Positions 53,554 through 60,646 of a DNA stretch of 64,000 bases are shown here, in pieces (within the stretch, counting starts at the first letter, position 1; every line of letters begins with the position of its first letter). The notes under the pieces were generated by a model. The model had not been told where the DNA came from. It made no database searches and worked only from the letters and a program-made list of their open reading frames with translations. The DNA comes from Mesorhizobium hawassense (GTDB lineage: Bacteria; Pseudomonadota; Alphaproteobacteria; Rhizobiales; Rhizobiaceae). A program made the translations under genes and the position numbers. The DNA lies in assembly GCF_003289945.1 (NCBI RefSeq), contig NZ_QMBP01000006.1, positions 124,001-188,000 on the forward strand. The letters are read 5' to 3'.

Positions 53554-54819
53554 CTATGCCGCCTGCGCCATCCGCTCCGCGCTCATGCGATAAGAAATCG
53601 CCTCGGCGAGATGGATGCGGCCAACCGTCTCGCTGGCGTCGAGGTCGGCCAGCGTGCGCGCCACTTTCAGCACGCGATGATAGGCTCGCGCCGAAAAGCC
53701 GAGCTTTTCGCTGGCGTCCTTGAGCAACGTCAGGCCGGCCGTATCGGGCTTGGCGATCTCCTCGATGATCGAAGGCGGACAATGCGCGTTTGTGGTGGCG
53801 CCGGCGCCCAGCCTTTCCAGCCGCTCGCGCTGCATGGCCCGCGCCCGGGCCACACGCTGCGCCACCGCCGCGCTCGTCTCGGCCTTGTCCGGCCGGATCA
53901 GGTCGCTCGCCGACACCGCCGGCACCTCGATCCGAAGGTCGATGCGGTCGAGCAGCGGACCGGAAATCCGCGCCTGATAATCGGTGCGGCAGCGGTCGCC
54001 GCGCAGGCAGCGGTAGCCCGGCTCTCCCGACATGCCGCAGCGGCACGGATTCATCGCCGCCACCAGCTGGATGCGCGCCGGATAGGTGACGCGGTGGTTG
54101 GCGCGCGCGATCATGCAGTCGCCCGTTTCCAGCGGCTGGCGCAACGCATCCAGCGTCTGCGGCGTGAACTCCGGCAACTCGTCGAGGAACAGCACGCCAT
54201 GATGGGCGAGCGACACTTCGCCCGGCCGCGCGCGCAGTCCGCCGCCCACCATCGCCGCCATCGAGGCGGAATGATGCGGCGCGCGGAACGGCCGCCGATC
54301 GGTCAGCTTGCCCTCGCCGAGCTCGCCCGCCACCGAAGCGATCATCGAGACTTCGAGCAGTTCCTTCGGCGCCAGCGGCGGCAGGATCGAGGGCAGGCGC
54401 TGCGCCAGCATCGACTTGCCCGAACCCGGCGGCCCGACCATCAAAAGATTGTGCCCGCCGGCGGCCGCCACTTCGACCGCCCGTTTGGCGCTTTCCTGGC
54501 CCTTGATGTCGGCGAGATCCGGCAGGTCGCGCGCCGCCAGCTGAATGCCGGCTTCGGGTCGCGACAGCACCTGTGTGCCGCGAAAATGGTTGGCGATCGC
54601 GATCAGGCTGCGCGGCGCCAGTATGTCGAAATCCTTTCCTGCCCAGGCCGCCTCCGGTCCGCAGGCGAAGGGACAGATCAGGCCCTTGCCTTCGGCATTG
54701 GCGCCGATCGCCGCCGGCAGCGCGCCGGCGACGCCCGCGATGGTGCCGTCGAGCGACAATTCACCGAGCACCACATAGCCGTTCAGCATATCGCCCGGGA
54801 TGGCGCCGAGCGCCGCCAT
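53554..54819 (-). CDS. comM: YifB/ComM AAA ATPase, 5'-truncated by prophage integration
   Basis: Mg-chelatase-like helicase/ATPase; ComM drives branch migration in natural transformation. The frame has Walker A GPPGSGKSMLAQRL, Walker B GVLFLDELPEF, and the Cys pattern NPCRCG...C. The full family is about 510 residues; here the coding similarity begins only at PKEGSHYDLPIALGLMAAL (54864 leftward) and a TAA at 54868-54870 ends the frame upstream, so about 75 N-terminal codons are missing. The first ATG inside is at 54819 (421 residues). The rest of the gene should be at the far end of the prophage. It is probably non-functional while the prophage is integrated. Confidence 0.9.
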   Translation of the reverse strand: MAALGAIPGDMLNGYVVLGELSLDGTIAGVAGALPAAIGANAEGKGLICPFACGPEAAWAGKDFDILAPRSLIAIANHFRGTQVLSRPEAGIQLAARDLPDLADIKGQESAKRAVEVAAAGGHNLLMVGPPGSGKSMLAQRLPSILPPLAPKELLEVSMIASVAGELGEGKLTDRRPFRAPHHSASMAAMVGGGLRARPGEVSLAHHGVLFLDELPEFTPQTLDALRQPLETGDCMIARANHRVTYPARIQLVAAMNPCRCGMSGEPGYRCLRGDRCRTDYQARISGPLLDRIDLRIEVPAVSASDLIRPDKAETSAAVAQRVARARAMQRERLERLGAGATTNAHCPPSIIEEIAKPDTAGLTLLKDASEKLGFSARAYHRVLKVARTLADLDASETVGRIHLAEAISYRMSAERMAQAA

Positions 54820-54851
54820 CAGGCCGAGCGCGATCGGCAGGTCATAATGGC

Positions 54852-54870
54852 TGCCTTCCTTGGGCGGTTA
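54852..54870. other. Probable attL site in comM
   Basis: The junction between comM coding sequence and foreign DNA lies here: TGCCTTCCTTGGG still encodes the KEGS part of ComM on the minus strand, and CGGTTACGG after it does not. The integrase gene begins 166 bases away. The exact core needs the right end, which is outside the window. Confidence 0.65.
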
Positions 54871-54992
54871 CGGTAGGCTTTCCCGCTATGACTGATGTTT
54901 ACCGGAGTAGGCGAAGCCATGTTTTCCGGGCGTCGCAAGCTTTCGGCTGTTTTCTGAGTGCTTCCACTCTTAACCCTTGTTTCCCCTTCGGT

Positions 54993-55021
54993 GGTGAGCA
55001 TACTGTGAGTTGCCACTCACC
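54993..55021. promoter_or_regulatory. Nested inverted repeats upstream of the integrase
   Basis: GTGAGT-TGCC-ACTCAC (55005-55020) lies inside a longer GGTGAG...CTCACC pair (54993-55021), 15 bases before the integrase start. It may be an arm-type integrase site or an operator that silences integrase expression. Confidence 0.4.
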
Positions 55022-55035
55022 AGAGGTCGCCGCCA

Positions 55036-56313
55036 ATGACAAAACTCACCAAAACCACCGTCGAAAGCGCAGAACTTCGGGCGAAACAGTACACCATCTG
55101 GTGCTCGCATCTGAAGGGGTTCGGCGCCTTCATCCATCCGACTGGCAAGCGGACCTATTTCATCGACTATCGGACGTCGGCCGGTGTTCGGCGCCGGATG
55201 ACCATCGGCACGCATGGGACGATCACGACCGACCAGGCGCGAAAACTGGCGATCGATACCATGGGCGGAGTGGTGCTCAAGAAAGAGGATCCGCTGCAGG
55301 AGCGGAAGACCCGTAGGGCTTCCCTGACGGTTGCGCAGCTCTGTGATCAGTACATGAAGGCGGCCGAGAAGGGCCTGATCCTCGGCCGGCGCCGGCAGAA
55401 GCCGAAAAAGGCCTCGACGATCGAGATCGACCGGGGGCGCGTCGAGCGGCACATTAAGCCCCTCTTGGGCTCGAAACTCGTTATCGACCTCACCCGGGCC
55501 GACATCACCAAGTTTCTGAAAGACGTCGCCGCCGGCAAGACCGCGGTCAAGAACCGCAAGGGCAAGAACGGCGCCCGGATCGAGGTCAAGGGCGGGGTGG
55601 GCACCGCGGCGCGCACCACCGGCTTCCTGGGCGGCATCCTGACCTATGCGGTCGACGAGGGCATCATCACCACAAGCCCGGCCCAGGGTGTCAAGCTGCC
55701 CGCCGACGGCGTTCGGACTCGACGCTTGGTCGCCGACGAATACAAGGCCTTGGGGAAGGCACTGACAGGCTCGGAAGCCGAATACGACACGCCGCAGGCC
55801 GTGACAGGCGCATGGCTTCTGGCGCTCACCGGATGCCGCCTTGGCGAGATCGAGGGCCTGCGATGGTCAGAGGTCGACGAAGACGGCCAATGCTTCCGGC
55901 TCACCGATAGCAAGAGCGGCCCGTCGGTGCGCCCGGTGGGGCGTGAGGCATTCGACGTTCTGAAGTCTGCCGTTCGCGTGGCCGGCAATCCCCATGTGTT
56001 GCCCGCGCTGCGCAAGGTGGGCCACTATAAGGGCCTCGCCGGCGCCTGGTCGCGCTTCATGGGGCGCGCCGGGCTTGAGGACGTGACCGCGCACACCATG
56101 CGCCATTCTTACGCCTCTGTGGCTGGCGACCTTGGCTTTGCCGAGAGCACGATCGCCGCAATGCTCGGGCATGCCGGCGGCACTACGACAAGCAAATACA
56201 TCCACCGGCTGGATTCGGTGCTGGTCTCGGCAGCGAACAAGGTCTGTGGAGAGGTCTATCGACAGATGACCGGCCGAACGGCGACGCTGTTGGAAATGCC
56301 GAAGCGGGCTTAG
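55036..56313 (+). CDS. int: Phage-type tyrosine recombinase/integrase
   Basis: Site-specific recombinase of 425 residues of the P4/DUF4102-like group. The N-terminal arm-binding part includes FGAFIHPTGKRTYFIDYRTS. The catalytic domain has Arg in LTGCRLGEIEGLRW (about 270), HTMRHSY with His and Arg, LGHAG with His, and the nucleophile Tyr in TSKYIHRLDSV near residue 393. It directs insertion of the element into comM. Its stop codon overlaps that of the convergent repressor gene. Confidence 0.96.
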   Translation: MTKLTKTTVESAELRAKQYTIWCSHLKGFGAFIHPTGKRTYFIDYRTSAGVRRRMTIGTHGTITTDQARKLAIDTMGGVVLKKEDPLQERKTRRASLTVAQLCDQYMKAAEKGLILGRRRQKPKKASTIEIDRGRVERHIKPLLGSKLVIDLTRADITKFLKDVAAGKTAVKNRKGKNGARIEVKGGVGTAARTTGFLGGILTYAVDEGIITTSPAQGVKLPADGVRTRRLVADEYKALGKALTGSEAEYDTPQAVTGAWLLALTGCRLGEIEGLRWSEVDEDGQCFRLTDSKSGPSVRPVGREAFDVLKSAVRVAGNPHVLPALRKVGHYKGLAGAWSRFMGRAGLEDVTAHTMRHSYASVAGDLGFAESTIAAMLGHAGGTTTSKYIHRLDSVLVSAANKVCGEVYRQMTGRTATLLEMPKRA

Positions 56314-56792
56314 TCCTTGGGCTTCGGGTTATCGTCAAATGGGTCCTCGAACGGAATGGCGGGGTCATCGCTCGGAGGAGTGTAGCTGTGCACCCGATAG
56401 GTATCGTCGTCGAACGGCCTCTCGTTTGCCGCCTCTAGCTCGTCCATATCCCATTCTTCCACTTTGTCGATGACCTTCTGGCGGAAGCTCTTCGACGCCG
56501 GGATTTTGCCCTCCGCCACTTCGCGCAACGTAGTGTCGATTTCGTCGACAATCTCGTCGATCTGCGCCTCTAAGTCGCTGCCACGCTTGAGCGCAGCGAC
56601 GGCCTTCGCCAGGGCGTCCACACGGTCTTCTAAAGTTGCTGGGGCAGGGAAATATTGCTCAAGGCACCAGACCACCGCCTCATTCATCGACATGCCGGCG
56701 CGATCGGCCTTGGCTTTGATTCGGTCGCGCATGCCCTCGGGCAGACGGACAAGGAACTGATCCTGGTTTCTGACCAGCGTTTTTTTGGCCAC
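56310..56792 (-). CDS. Arc-family ribbon-helix-helix DNA-binding protein (probable phage repressor)
   Basis: Protein of 160 residues. Residues about 10-48 form an Arc-type ribbon-helix-helix: DQFLVRLPEGMRDRIKAKAD, RAGMSMNEAVVWCLEQYF. A helical middle and an acidic, proline-rich tail (DDDTYRVHSYTPPSDDPAIP) follow. It is divergent from the excisionase-like gene; two copies of a GCACGCGTG-containing site lie between, so it probably represses both directions. Confidence 0.85.
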   Translation of the reverse strand: MAKKTLVRNQDQFLVRLPEGMRDRIKAKADRAGMSMNEAVVWCLEQYFPAPATLEDRVDALAKAVAALKRGSDLEAQIDEIVDEIDTTLREVAEGKIPASKSFRQKVIDKVEEWDMDELEAANERPFDDDTYRVHSYTPPSDDPAIPFEDPFDDNPKPKD

Positions 56793-56811
56793 GTCTGCAT
56801 TTCCCCATGTG

Positions 56812-56830
56812 TAATAGCACGCGTGCGATA
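56812..56830. promoter_or_regulatory. Operator copy 1 for the Arc-type repressor
   Basis: TAATAGCACGCGTGCGATA; its core GCACGCGTGC is a perfect palindrome. It lies 20 bases upstream of the repressor start. A second copy is centred exactly 60 bases to the right. Confidence 0.6.
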
Positions 56831-56838
56831 CAATTCGC

Positions 56839-56868
56839 TTGACTTAACCACTCCTGCCTCGAATATAC
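56839..56868 (+). promoter_or_regulatory. Promoter of the rightward phage operon
   Basis: TTGACT (56839-56844) and AATATA (56862-56867) are 17 bases apart, between the two operator copies. It would drive the excisionase-like gene and the chain of genes behind it. Confidence 0.55.
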
Positions 56869-56870
56869 CA

Positions 56871-56890
56871 TTACTCGCACGCGTGATAGT
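56871..56890. promoter_or_regulatory. Operator copy 2 for the Arc-type repressor
   Basis: TTACTCGCACGCGTGATAGT, the inverse orientation of copy 1 (TATCGCACGCGTGC against TCGCACGCGTGATA). It is just downstream of the -10 and 20 bases before the excisionase-like start. Confidence 0.6.
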
Positions 56891-56909
56891 AGCCATTTCG
56901 GAGATACCA

Positions 56910-57146
56910 ATGACTGGTGATGACCGTCCCCGCCTGCGCCGATCAGAAGTGCCAGAATACATGCTGCGGAAGCACGGGATCCCGGTTGCTCAGAGCACCC
57001 TCAACAAGCTTGCTTCGATCGGTGGCGGCCCGGAAATGCAATATGCGGGCAGGATCCCGCTCTACACGCCGGAAGCCTTGGACGCCTGGGCAGAGAGCCG
57101 CCTTTCGAAGCCGGTCACGTCGACCGCTGGCAGGGCGGCCGCATGA
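56910..57146 (+). CDS. Excisionase-like helix-turn-helix protein
   Basis: Protein of 78 residues that resembles AlpA/excisionase HTH proteins: RRSEVPEYMLRKHGIPVAQS then TLNKLASIGGGPEMQYAGRI and PLYTPEALDAWAESRLS. Such proteins are common at the start of rhizobial phage islands. CGGAGATACCA precedes the ATG at 56910. It overlaps the next gene by four bases. Confidence 0.8.
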   Translation: MTGDDRPRLRRSEVPEYMLRKHGIPVAQSTLNKLASIGGGPEMQYAGRIPLYTPEALDAWAESRLSKPVTSTAGRAAA

Positions 57147-57331
57147 CCGAAAGCGCCTTTCGCCCAACGCCGGAAATGATCGAGGCCGTCGAAGAGTGGC
57201 ATCAGCGGCGGCCGGAAGAGAGGGTGCGGCGCGCGCTGGTGCCGGTATTGCGCGATCGCTTCCACCTGACTGTGACGCAAGCCGTTGAGGTCATCCGGCA
57301 ATCGCATGTCGGAGGCGCGAACGCGGCATGA
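57143..57331 (+). CDS. Small phage hypothetical protein
   Basis: 62 residues, for example MIEAVEEWHQRRPEERVRRA and FHLTVTQAVEVIRQSHVGG, which could be a small helical domain. No family known to me. It overlaps both neighbours by four bases (ATGA), so it is in the same operon. Confidence 0.7.
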   Translation: MTESAFRPTPEMIEAVEEWHQRRPEERVRRALVPVLRDRFHLTVTQAVEVIRQSHVGGANAA

Positions 57332-58140
57332 AGGCTCGCCGGCAGGTCAACAAGGATGGCTCCGAACAGGTGATGCTCGGCAAGGTCATCTTGAAGGAGA
57401 AGCCGGTCCGGAAGCGCGCGCGTCGCGTCGAATGGAAGGCCTCGCCGGCACTGATGCGCCTCCGAGAGGTCGAGAAGCTGATCAAAGCCAGGCATGGCGG
57501 AATGGTGCCGGAAACCGACGACGCCGACGTCTACATCCGCGCCGCGGCGTTTTCATGTACAGGCCAGGACATGAGGGCTTGGTGCAAGCGGTGGGCGCCA
57601 TGGGCACCGGCTGATCTCGTCACCCGTATCTCGGCCGCGGCGGCGAAACGGCGCCACATGATGAGTGCGAACGGCGTGGCCGGCCTGTTGATGGTGACGA
57701 TGGCCGAGCGCACGCGGCTGAAGCTGAACACCATTGGCGCCTGCGACTTGACCTTGGAGGAGAGGAAGCGGTTGACAAAGGAACGGAAGAACGAGCGCGA
57801 CAGGTTACGGATCGAGGAAAAGCGGCGGACCGCTGGCAAGGTGGATCGCGCCTCCTATCTGGCTTCGCATTCGCTGTCTCGCCTGAAGCCGTGGGAGGCT
57901 GAAAACATGAGCCGGGCGACGTGGTATAGGCTGCGTGAGACAAGTCCGTCGCGAGTAGAAGATATCCTTCCAAGTGGCGACACACCTGTCTCACAGGTTC
58001 CGCCGGTGCCCGTCATTTCCTCAAAGCGACCATCGACCGGCAAGGCCGGGCGCGGGGGTTTGGGGACCCAGTCCCCAACGGGGTGCCAAGGGGCAGCGCC
58101 TCTTGGGAGTGGCGATAAAGCTATCGGAGCTGCAGCATGA
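57328..58140 (+). CDS. Phage-island hypothetical protein, basic, possibly DNA-binding
   Basis: Protein of 270 residues, strongly basic. The middle has LTLEERKRLTKERKNERDRL then RIEEKRRTAGKVDRASYLAS, and SRLKPWEAENMSRATWYRLR looks like a helix-turn-helix (about residues 195-212). The C-terminus is low-complexity (Gly/Pro/Ser). It is similar in layout to proteins found in other rhizobial islands; the role is not known. ATGA overlaps at both ends. Confidence 0.72.
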   Translation: MKARRQVNKDGSEQVMLGKVILKEKPVRKRARRVEWKASPALMRLREVEKLIKARHGGMVPETDDADVYIRAAAFSCTGQDMRAWCKRWAPWAPADLVTRISAAAAKRRHMMSANGVAGLLMVTMAERTRLKLNTIGACDLTLEERKRLTKERKNERDRLRIEEKRRTAGKVDRASYLASHSLSRLKPWEAENMSRATWYRLRETSPSRVEDILPSGDTPVSQVPPVPVISSKRPSTGKAGRGGLGTQSPTGCQGAAPLGSGDKAIGAAA

Positions 58141-58409
58141 CCAACGTGATCGCGTTCCCTGGTAGCCCGTTGCAGGCGCTTATCCGCCGGACGGCGCGCG
58201 AGCTTCAGCATGCACAAGGTCCAGCAGCCGATGGGCTATGGCGGGAGCGGATTCGCATCTTGCAATCCGACCTGACCCGGAGACGCGTTGTCGGCGCCGA
58301 GATGCAGGCAGAGATCGACCAGTTCGCGCTCGACGTGCACGCCGAGCTGCAGCGCCTCAATTGGGACGATTGGCACGCCACGCATCAGCCGGGAGGCGAT
58401 GCCGCGTGA
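58137..58409 (+). CDS. DUF6074-like small protein
   Basis: Protein of 90 residues starting MTNVIAFPGSPLQALIRRTA with LQRLNWDDWHATHQPGGD at the end. The layout fits the small DUF6074-type proteins of rhizobial phages and plasmids; the function is unknown. It overlaps the previous gene by four bases. Confidence 0.72.
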   Translation: MTNVIAFPGSPLQALIRRTARELQHAQGPAADGLWRERIRILQSDLTRRRVVGAEMQAEIDQFALDVHAELQRLNWDDWHATHQPGGDAA

Positions 58410-58410
58410 A

Positions 58411-58453
58411 TAAGTGTTTCAGCGACGGCACGATTTCCACGGGGAAACACTTA
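58411..58453. repeat. Inverted repeat TAAGTGTTTC / GAAACACTTA
   Basis: TAAGTGTTTC at 58411-58420 and GAAACACTTA at 58444-58453 are perfect inverted copies, just before and overlapping the next start codon. The arms could form a hairpin in the mRNA or be a protein site. Related arms recur at the end of the same gene (58992-59036). Confidence 0.6.
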
Positions 58454-59061
58454 TGAGCCGTGGTCCTGGTCGCATTCAACAGGTGATCGTTGCTCTAATC
58501 GAAGACCCCGACGGCGCTTGGACAACGACGGACATTTGCGGCCGCGTCTATGCCGGCGCCAATCGCATTGAGAAAAAGCACCGGGTCGCAGTATCGCGCG
58601 GGCTCCGCACAATTTCGCTTCCTGAAAATTGGTGGGTGGAGAGGCTGGAACGCCAAGGCTCGGAGCATCTTCTGTATAACCGGCTCAGCATTGAAAGCCA
58701 GATCACCAAGCGATGGCTCTCCGGCTTCCAGATGCATCCGCGCGATAAGTTCATGAAGCACTGGTCACACCACGTCGACAAGGCACATGAAGATGTCGAC
58801 GAATATCGGCGCTACTTCGACGCCGATGAACTTGGCCGGATCAAAATTCAGGTTGCTGACAAGCAGAAGGCTGCCGGCCTGATCCGCGCATTCGGTGCAA
58901 GCAGCAGCTTCAGCGTCGAGTACCTGCGCCAGGTCGGCGCCGAAATCGCCAGTCTCCTCGAACGGAAGGCAGCCTTGGAGGAAGCGGCACGCTTAAGCGT
59001 TTCCGCGCCCTCAGAATGCGCAACCGGAAACACTTATCACCATGATGAGCGTGCAGCATGA
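58453..59061 (+). CDS. Hypothetical phage protein with winged-helix-like N-terminus
   Basis: Protein of 202 residues. Residues 1-65 (GRIQQVIVALIEDPDGAWTT, DICGRVYAGANRIEKKHRVA, VSRGLRTI) resemble a winged-helix domain. The remainder is helical with acidic and basic stretches. It may be a transcription regulator of the island. The start codon at 58453 lies in the right arm of an inverted repeat, and a relative of the repeat lies at the gene's end. Confidence 0.72.
   Translation: MSRGPGRIQQVIVALIEDPDGAWTTTDICGRVYAGANRIEKKHRVAVSRGLRTISLPENWWVERLERQGSEHLLYNRLSIESQITKRWLSGFQMHPRDKFMKHWSHHVDKAHEDVDEYRRYFDADELGRIKIQVADKQKAAGLIRAFGASSSFSVEYLRQVGAEIASLLERKAALEEAARLSVSAPSECATGNTYHHDERAA
58992..59036. 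repeat. Second copy of the GTTTC/GAAAC inverted repeat
   Basis: TTAAGCGTTTCC and GGAAACACTTAT lie near the end of the coding region of the preceding gene, with the same orientation and about the same spacing as the pair at 58411-58453 (one base differs in the left arm). Confidence 0.5.
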
Positions 59062-59261
59062 ACGCCTACCGCTCCGCCGCCACATGGATCGAAACCGCGC
59101 TCGGCTGCTTCGCCGAGGCTGCCGAGCGCATGCCAGAAGCGGCTTTCCTCGCCGAGCATCAGGCAGCGCATGACGCGCCGCGCACACCGGCCGGCGATCT
59201 CGTCGCAAGCGTGCTTGAACGGGAATGGTGGCGCCGCTGGCCGGAAGGTCGGGAGGATTGA
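59058..59261 (+). CDS. Small phage hypothetical protein
   Basis: 67 residues, acidic, with WIETALGCFAEAAERMPEAA and SVLEREWWRRWPEGRED. No family recognised. It overlaps the previous gene by four bases and the next micro-gene by three, so it is part of a tightly packed operon. Confidence 0.65.
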   Translation: MNAYRSAATWIETALGCFAEAAERMPEAAFLAEHQAAHDAPRTPAGDLVASVLEREWWRRWPEGRED

Positions 59262-59326
59262 CAGCGCGCCTCGTCACCTTCCTCGCCTTCGCGGTCATCC
59301 TCGCCAGCGTGATCGGGGTGTTGTGA
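59258..59326 (+). CDS. Possible 22-residue membrane micropeptide
   Basis: TTG at 59258, overlapping the preceding TGA, opens LTARLVTFLAFAVILASVIG and ends VL. It is one hydrophobic helix. A GGGAGG lies just before. A similar one-helix micro-gene is found at 60212-60292, so it may be real; phage micropeptides of this sort are often membrane proteins of unknown role. Confidence 0.4.
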   Translation: MTARLVTFLAFAVILASVIGVL

Positions 59327-59366
59327 GATGCTGGCTTCCTACGCCTGGCCGGTAACGCCAGCCTGC

Positions 59367-59603
59367 TCAGTCGAAATCTATCCCGTTACCTACTTCGACC
59401 GAGGACTCGTAGCCGTCGATCCAATCGATATAGCCATGCGTCCCGAACGGATAGGGGTTGTCATCCCTTTCCATCCCCATGCGTGCGGCGACGGCGCCTC
59501 TCTGAAAGGCTCTCGAAACAGGCGGTTCGGCGATCTTTGCGGCGTGTCGACCGTACAACAACGATCTTCCAAAATCGATCAATTCAGTCGGGTTGGGGAT
59601 CAT
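59367..59603 (-). CDS. Rmf/CrpP-like small protein
   Basis: Protein of 78 residues on the strand opposite to the rest of the island. Its end AFQRGAVAARMGMERDDNPY then PFGTHGYIDWIDGYES matches the Rmf/CrpP fold (YxxGxxAxxxGxxxxxNPY...W..G). Ribosome-modulation-factor relatives bind ribosomes in dormancy; CrpP was reported to modify ciprofloxacin. CGAGGAGGTTTG precedes the ATG at 59603, a strong ribosome site that supports this strand over the long frame opposite. Confidence 0.8.
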   Translation of the reverse strand: MIPNPTELIDFGRSLLYGRHAAKIAEPPVSRAFQRGAVAARMGMERDDNPYPFGTHGYIDWIDGYESSVEVGNGIDFD

Positions 59604-59711
59604 CGGACAAACCTCCTCGGTGGAGTTTCAGCCGGACAAAACATCTTCTGGCCGGCCGGGTTCCAACACATCGCGCAACAGGCCGAAAGGCAGCGTGTTT
59701 CAAATGCCTCC

Positions 59712-59918
59712 TCAATGCGCGGTCGGCGCGATCTTCATCAGCCGACGTCGGGCTGCTTTCGCACGCGCTTGCCCGTTTCGTATGCGACTGCAGAGGGCAA
59801 GGCTAACGGCGACGCCGTGGTCCTCGTCCAGCATGGTTTTTGCCTGCTTGACGGAGAGTTCGGCTCGCTTGGCACGTTGCCTGGCGACTGCCATTTCCAA
59901 GTTCAGAAGTTCAACCAT
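59712..59918 (-). CDS. Small basic hypothetical protein
   Basis: About 68 residues, very basic and helical: MVELLNLEMAVARQRAKRAE, LSVKQAKTMLDEDHGVAVSL, RIRNGQARAKAARRRLMKIA. It lies upstream of the Rmf/CrpP-like gene on the same strand, so the two may be co-expressed. The frame extends further upstream, but that part is arginine-rich noise. No family recognised. Confidence 0.45.
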   Translation of the reverse strand: MVELLNLEMAVARQRAKRAELSVKQAKTMLDEDHGVAVSLALCSRIRNGQARAKAARRRLMKIAPTAH

Positions 59919-60211
59919 TGTTCGGCGTCCTGTTCGGTTGCCGTCCCTTCGATAAACCAACCGACGGACCGCCCTTTCGTTCCGGCTGTGCGACATCCTG
60001 GACCGGGGGGAGGTGAACTCTCTGCCGACCTCGGAGGCCGCGACCGCTCGGCTGCAAAATTCGCGCGAAACCACATTGATGTTCCGAGAAGGCCAATCTG
60101 GTTTTTCCGCGCCCGAAACTTTTTTTCTACAGGTTTAACGACAGAACTAGGCCCAGCGGTCGGCGGCCTTTCGCAGGCTGAAAAGCAAACCTCCCCACCC
60201 AGAGGGTGCCA
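59919..60211. other. Non-coding region with divergent promoters
   Basis: About 290 bases between a minus-strand gene and the next plus-strand gene, less GC-rich than the rest (for example GAAACTTTTTTTCTACAGG at about 60115). It probably holds promoters for both directions. No gene, repeat or clear motif pair was found. Confidence 0.3.
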
Positions 60212-60292
60212 ATGACCTTGGCGCTCTCCCTCGTCTTCATGATAGCCAGCGTCGGCATCATCCTAGCCGGCGTTATGGGGTGGCTCCCATGA
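60212..60292 (+). CDS. Possible 26-residue membrane micropeptide
   Basis: MTLALSLVFMIASVGIILAG then VMGWLP, one hydrophobic helix, stop at 60290-60292. The stop overlaps the next start as ATGA, so translational coupling is likely. It resembles the 22-residue frame at 59258. Confidence 0.5.
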   Translation: MTLALSLVFMIASVGIILAGVMGWLP

Positions 60293-60618
60293 GCGGCGCT
60301 GATCGCAACGCTAAGCCCCGGCAGATGACTGCAGCCGAGATCTTGGGCGACCTTCGGAGCCAGCTAGAGGGTGCGCTCGAGCGGCTAGCATTTCTTGAAG
60401 CTCACCTCGATCGCCCCGCGCCAAGCGAGCCCGATTGGATCGATACCGCCGCCGCTGCCTCGCGTTTCGGGCTGTCTCTCGACACCGTTCGGTGGCTGGC
60501 TCGTCACAAGGGTTGCGGCCGCAAAGATCAAGGAAGATGGCAGGTGTCGGTGTCCGCTATGCAGAGCTATCGCACCCGCATGGCACTCGCGTTTAACGCG
60601 AGTAAAGGCCCTTTCTGA
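60289..60618 (+). CDS. Helix-turn-helix-type small protein
   Basis: Protein of 109 residues. An N-terminal helix (AAEILGDLRSQLEGALERLA) is followed by a HTH-17-like domain: DWIDTAAAASRFGLSLDTVR then WLARHKGCGRKDQGRWQVSV. It is like small DNA-binding proteins that read an AlpA-type site. It starts with an ATGA overlap. Confidence 0.7.
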   Translation: MSGADRNAKPRQMTAAEILGDLRSQLEGALERLAFLEAHLDRPAPSEPDWIDTAAAASRFGLSLDTVRWLARHKGCGRKDQGRWQVSVSAMQSYRTRMALAFNASKGPF

Positions 60619-60646
60619 CTCGCGTTTCGAATGCTGAATTTGTCGT

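Noticed and set aside
54866..55035. A tRNA gene as integration target
   Set aside because: No cloverleaf or CCA end could be found at the junction; the flank is comM coding sequence.
59328..60215. A 295-codon open frame on the plus strand in the prophage
   Set aside because: It is opposite the Rmf/CrpP-like gene, which has both family similarity and a strong ribosome site; the plus-strand protein has no recognisable pattern.
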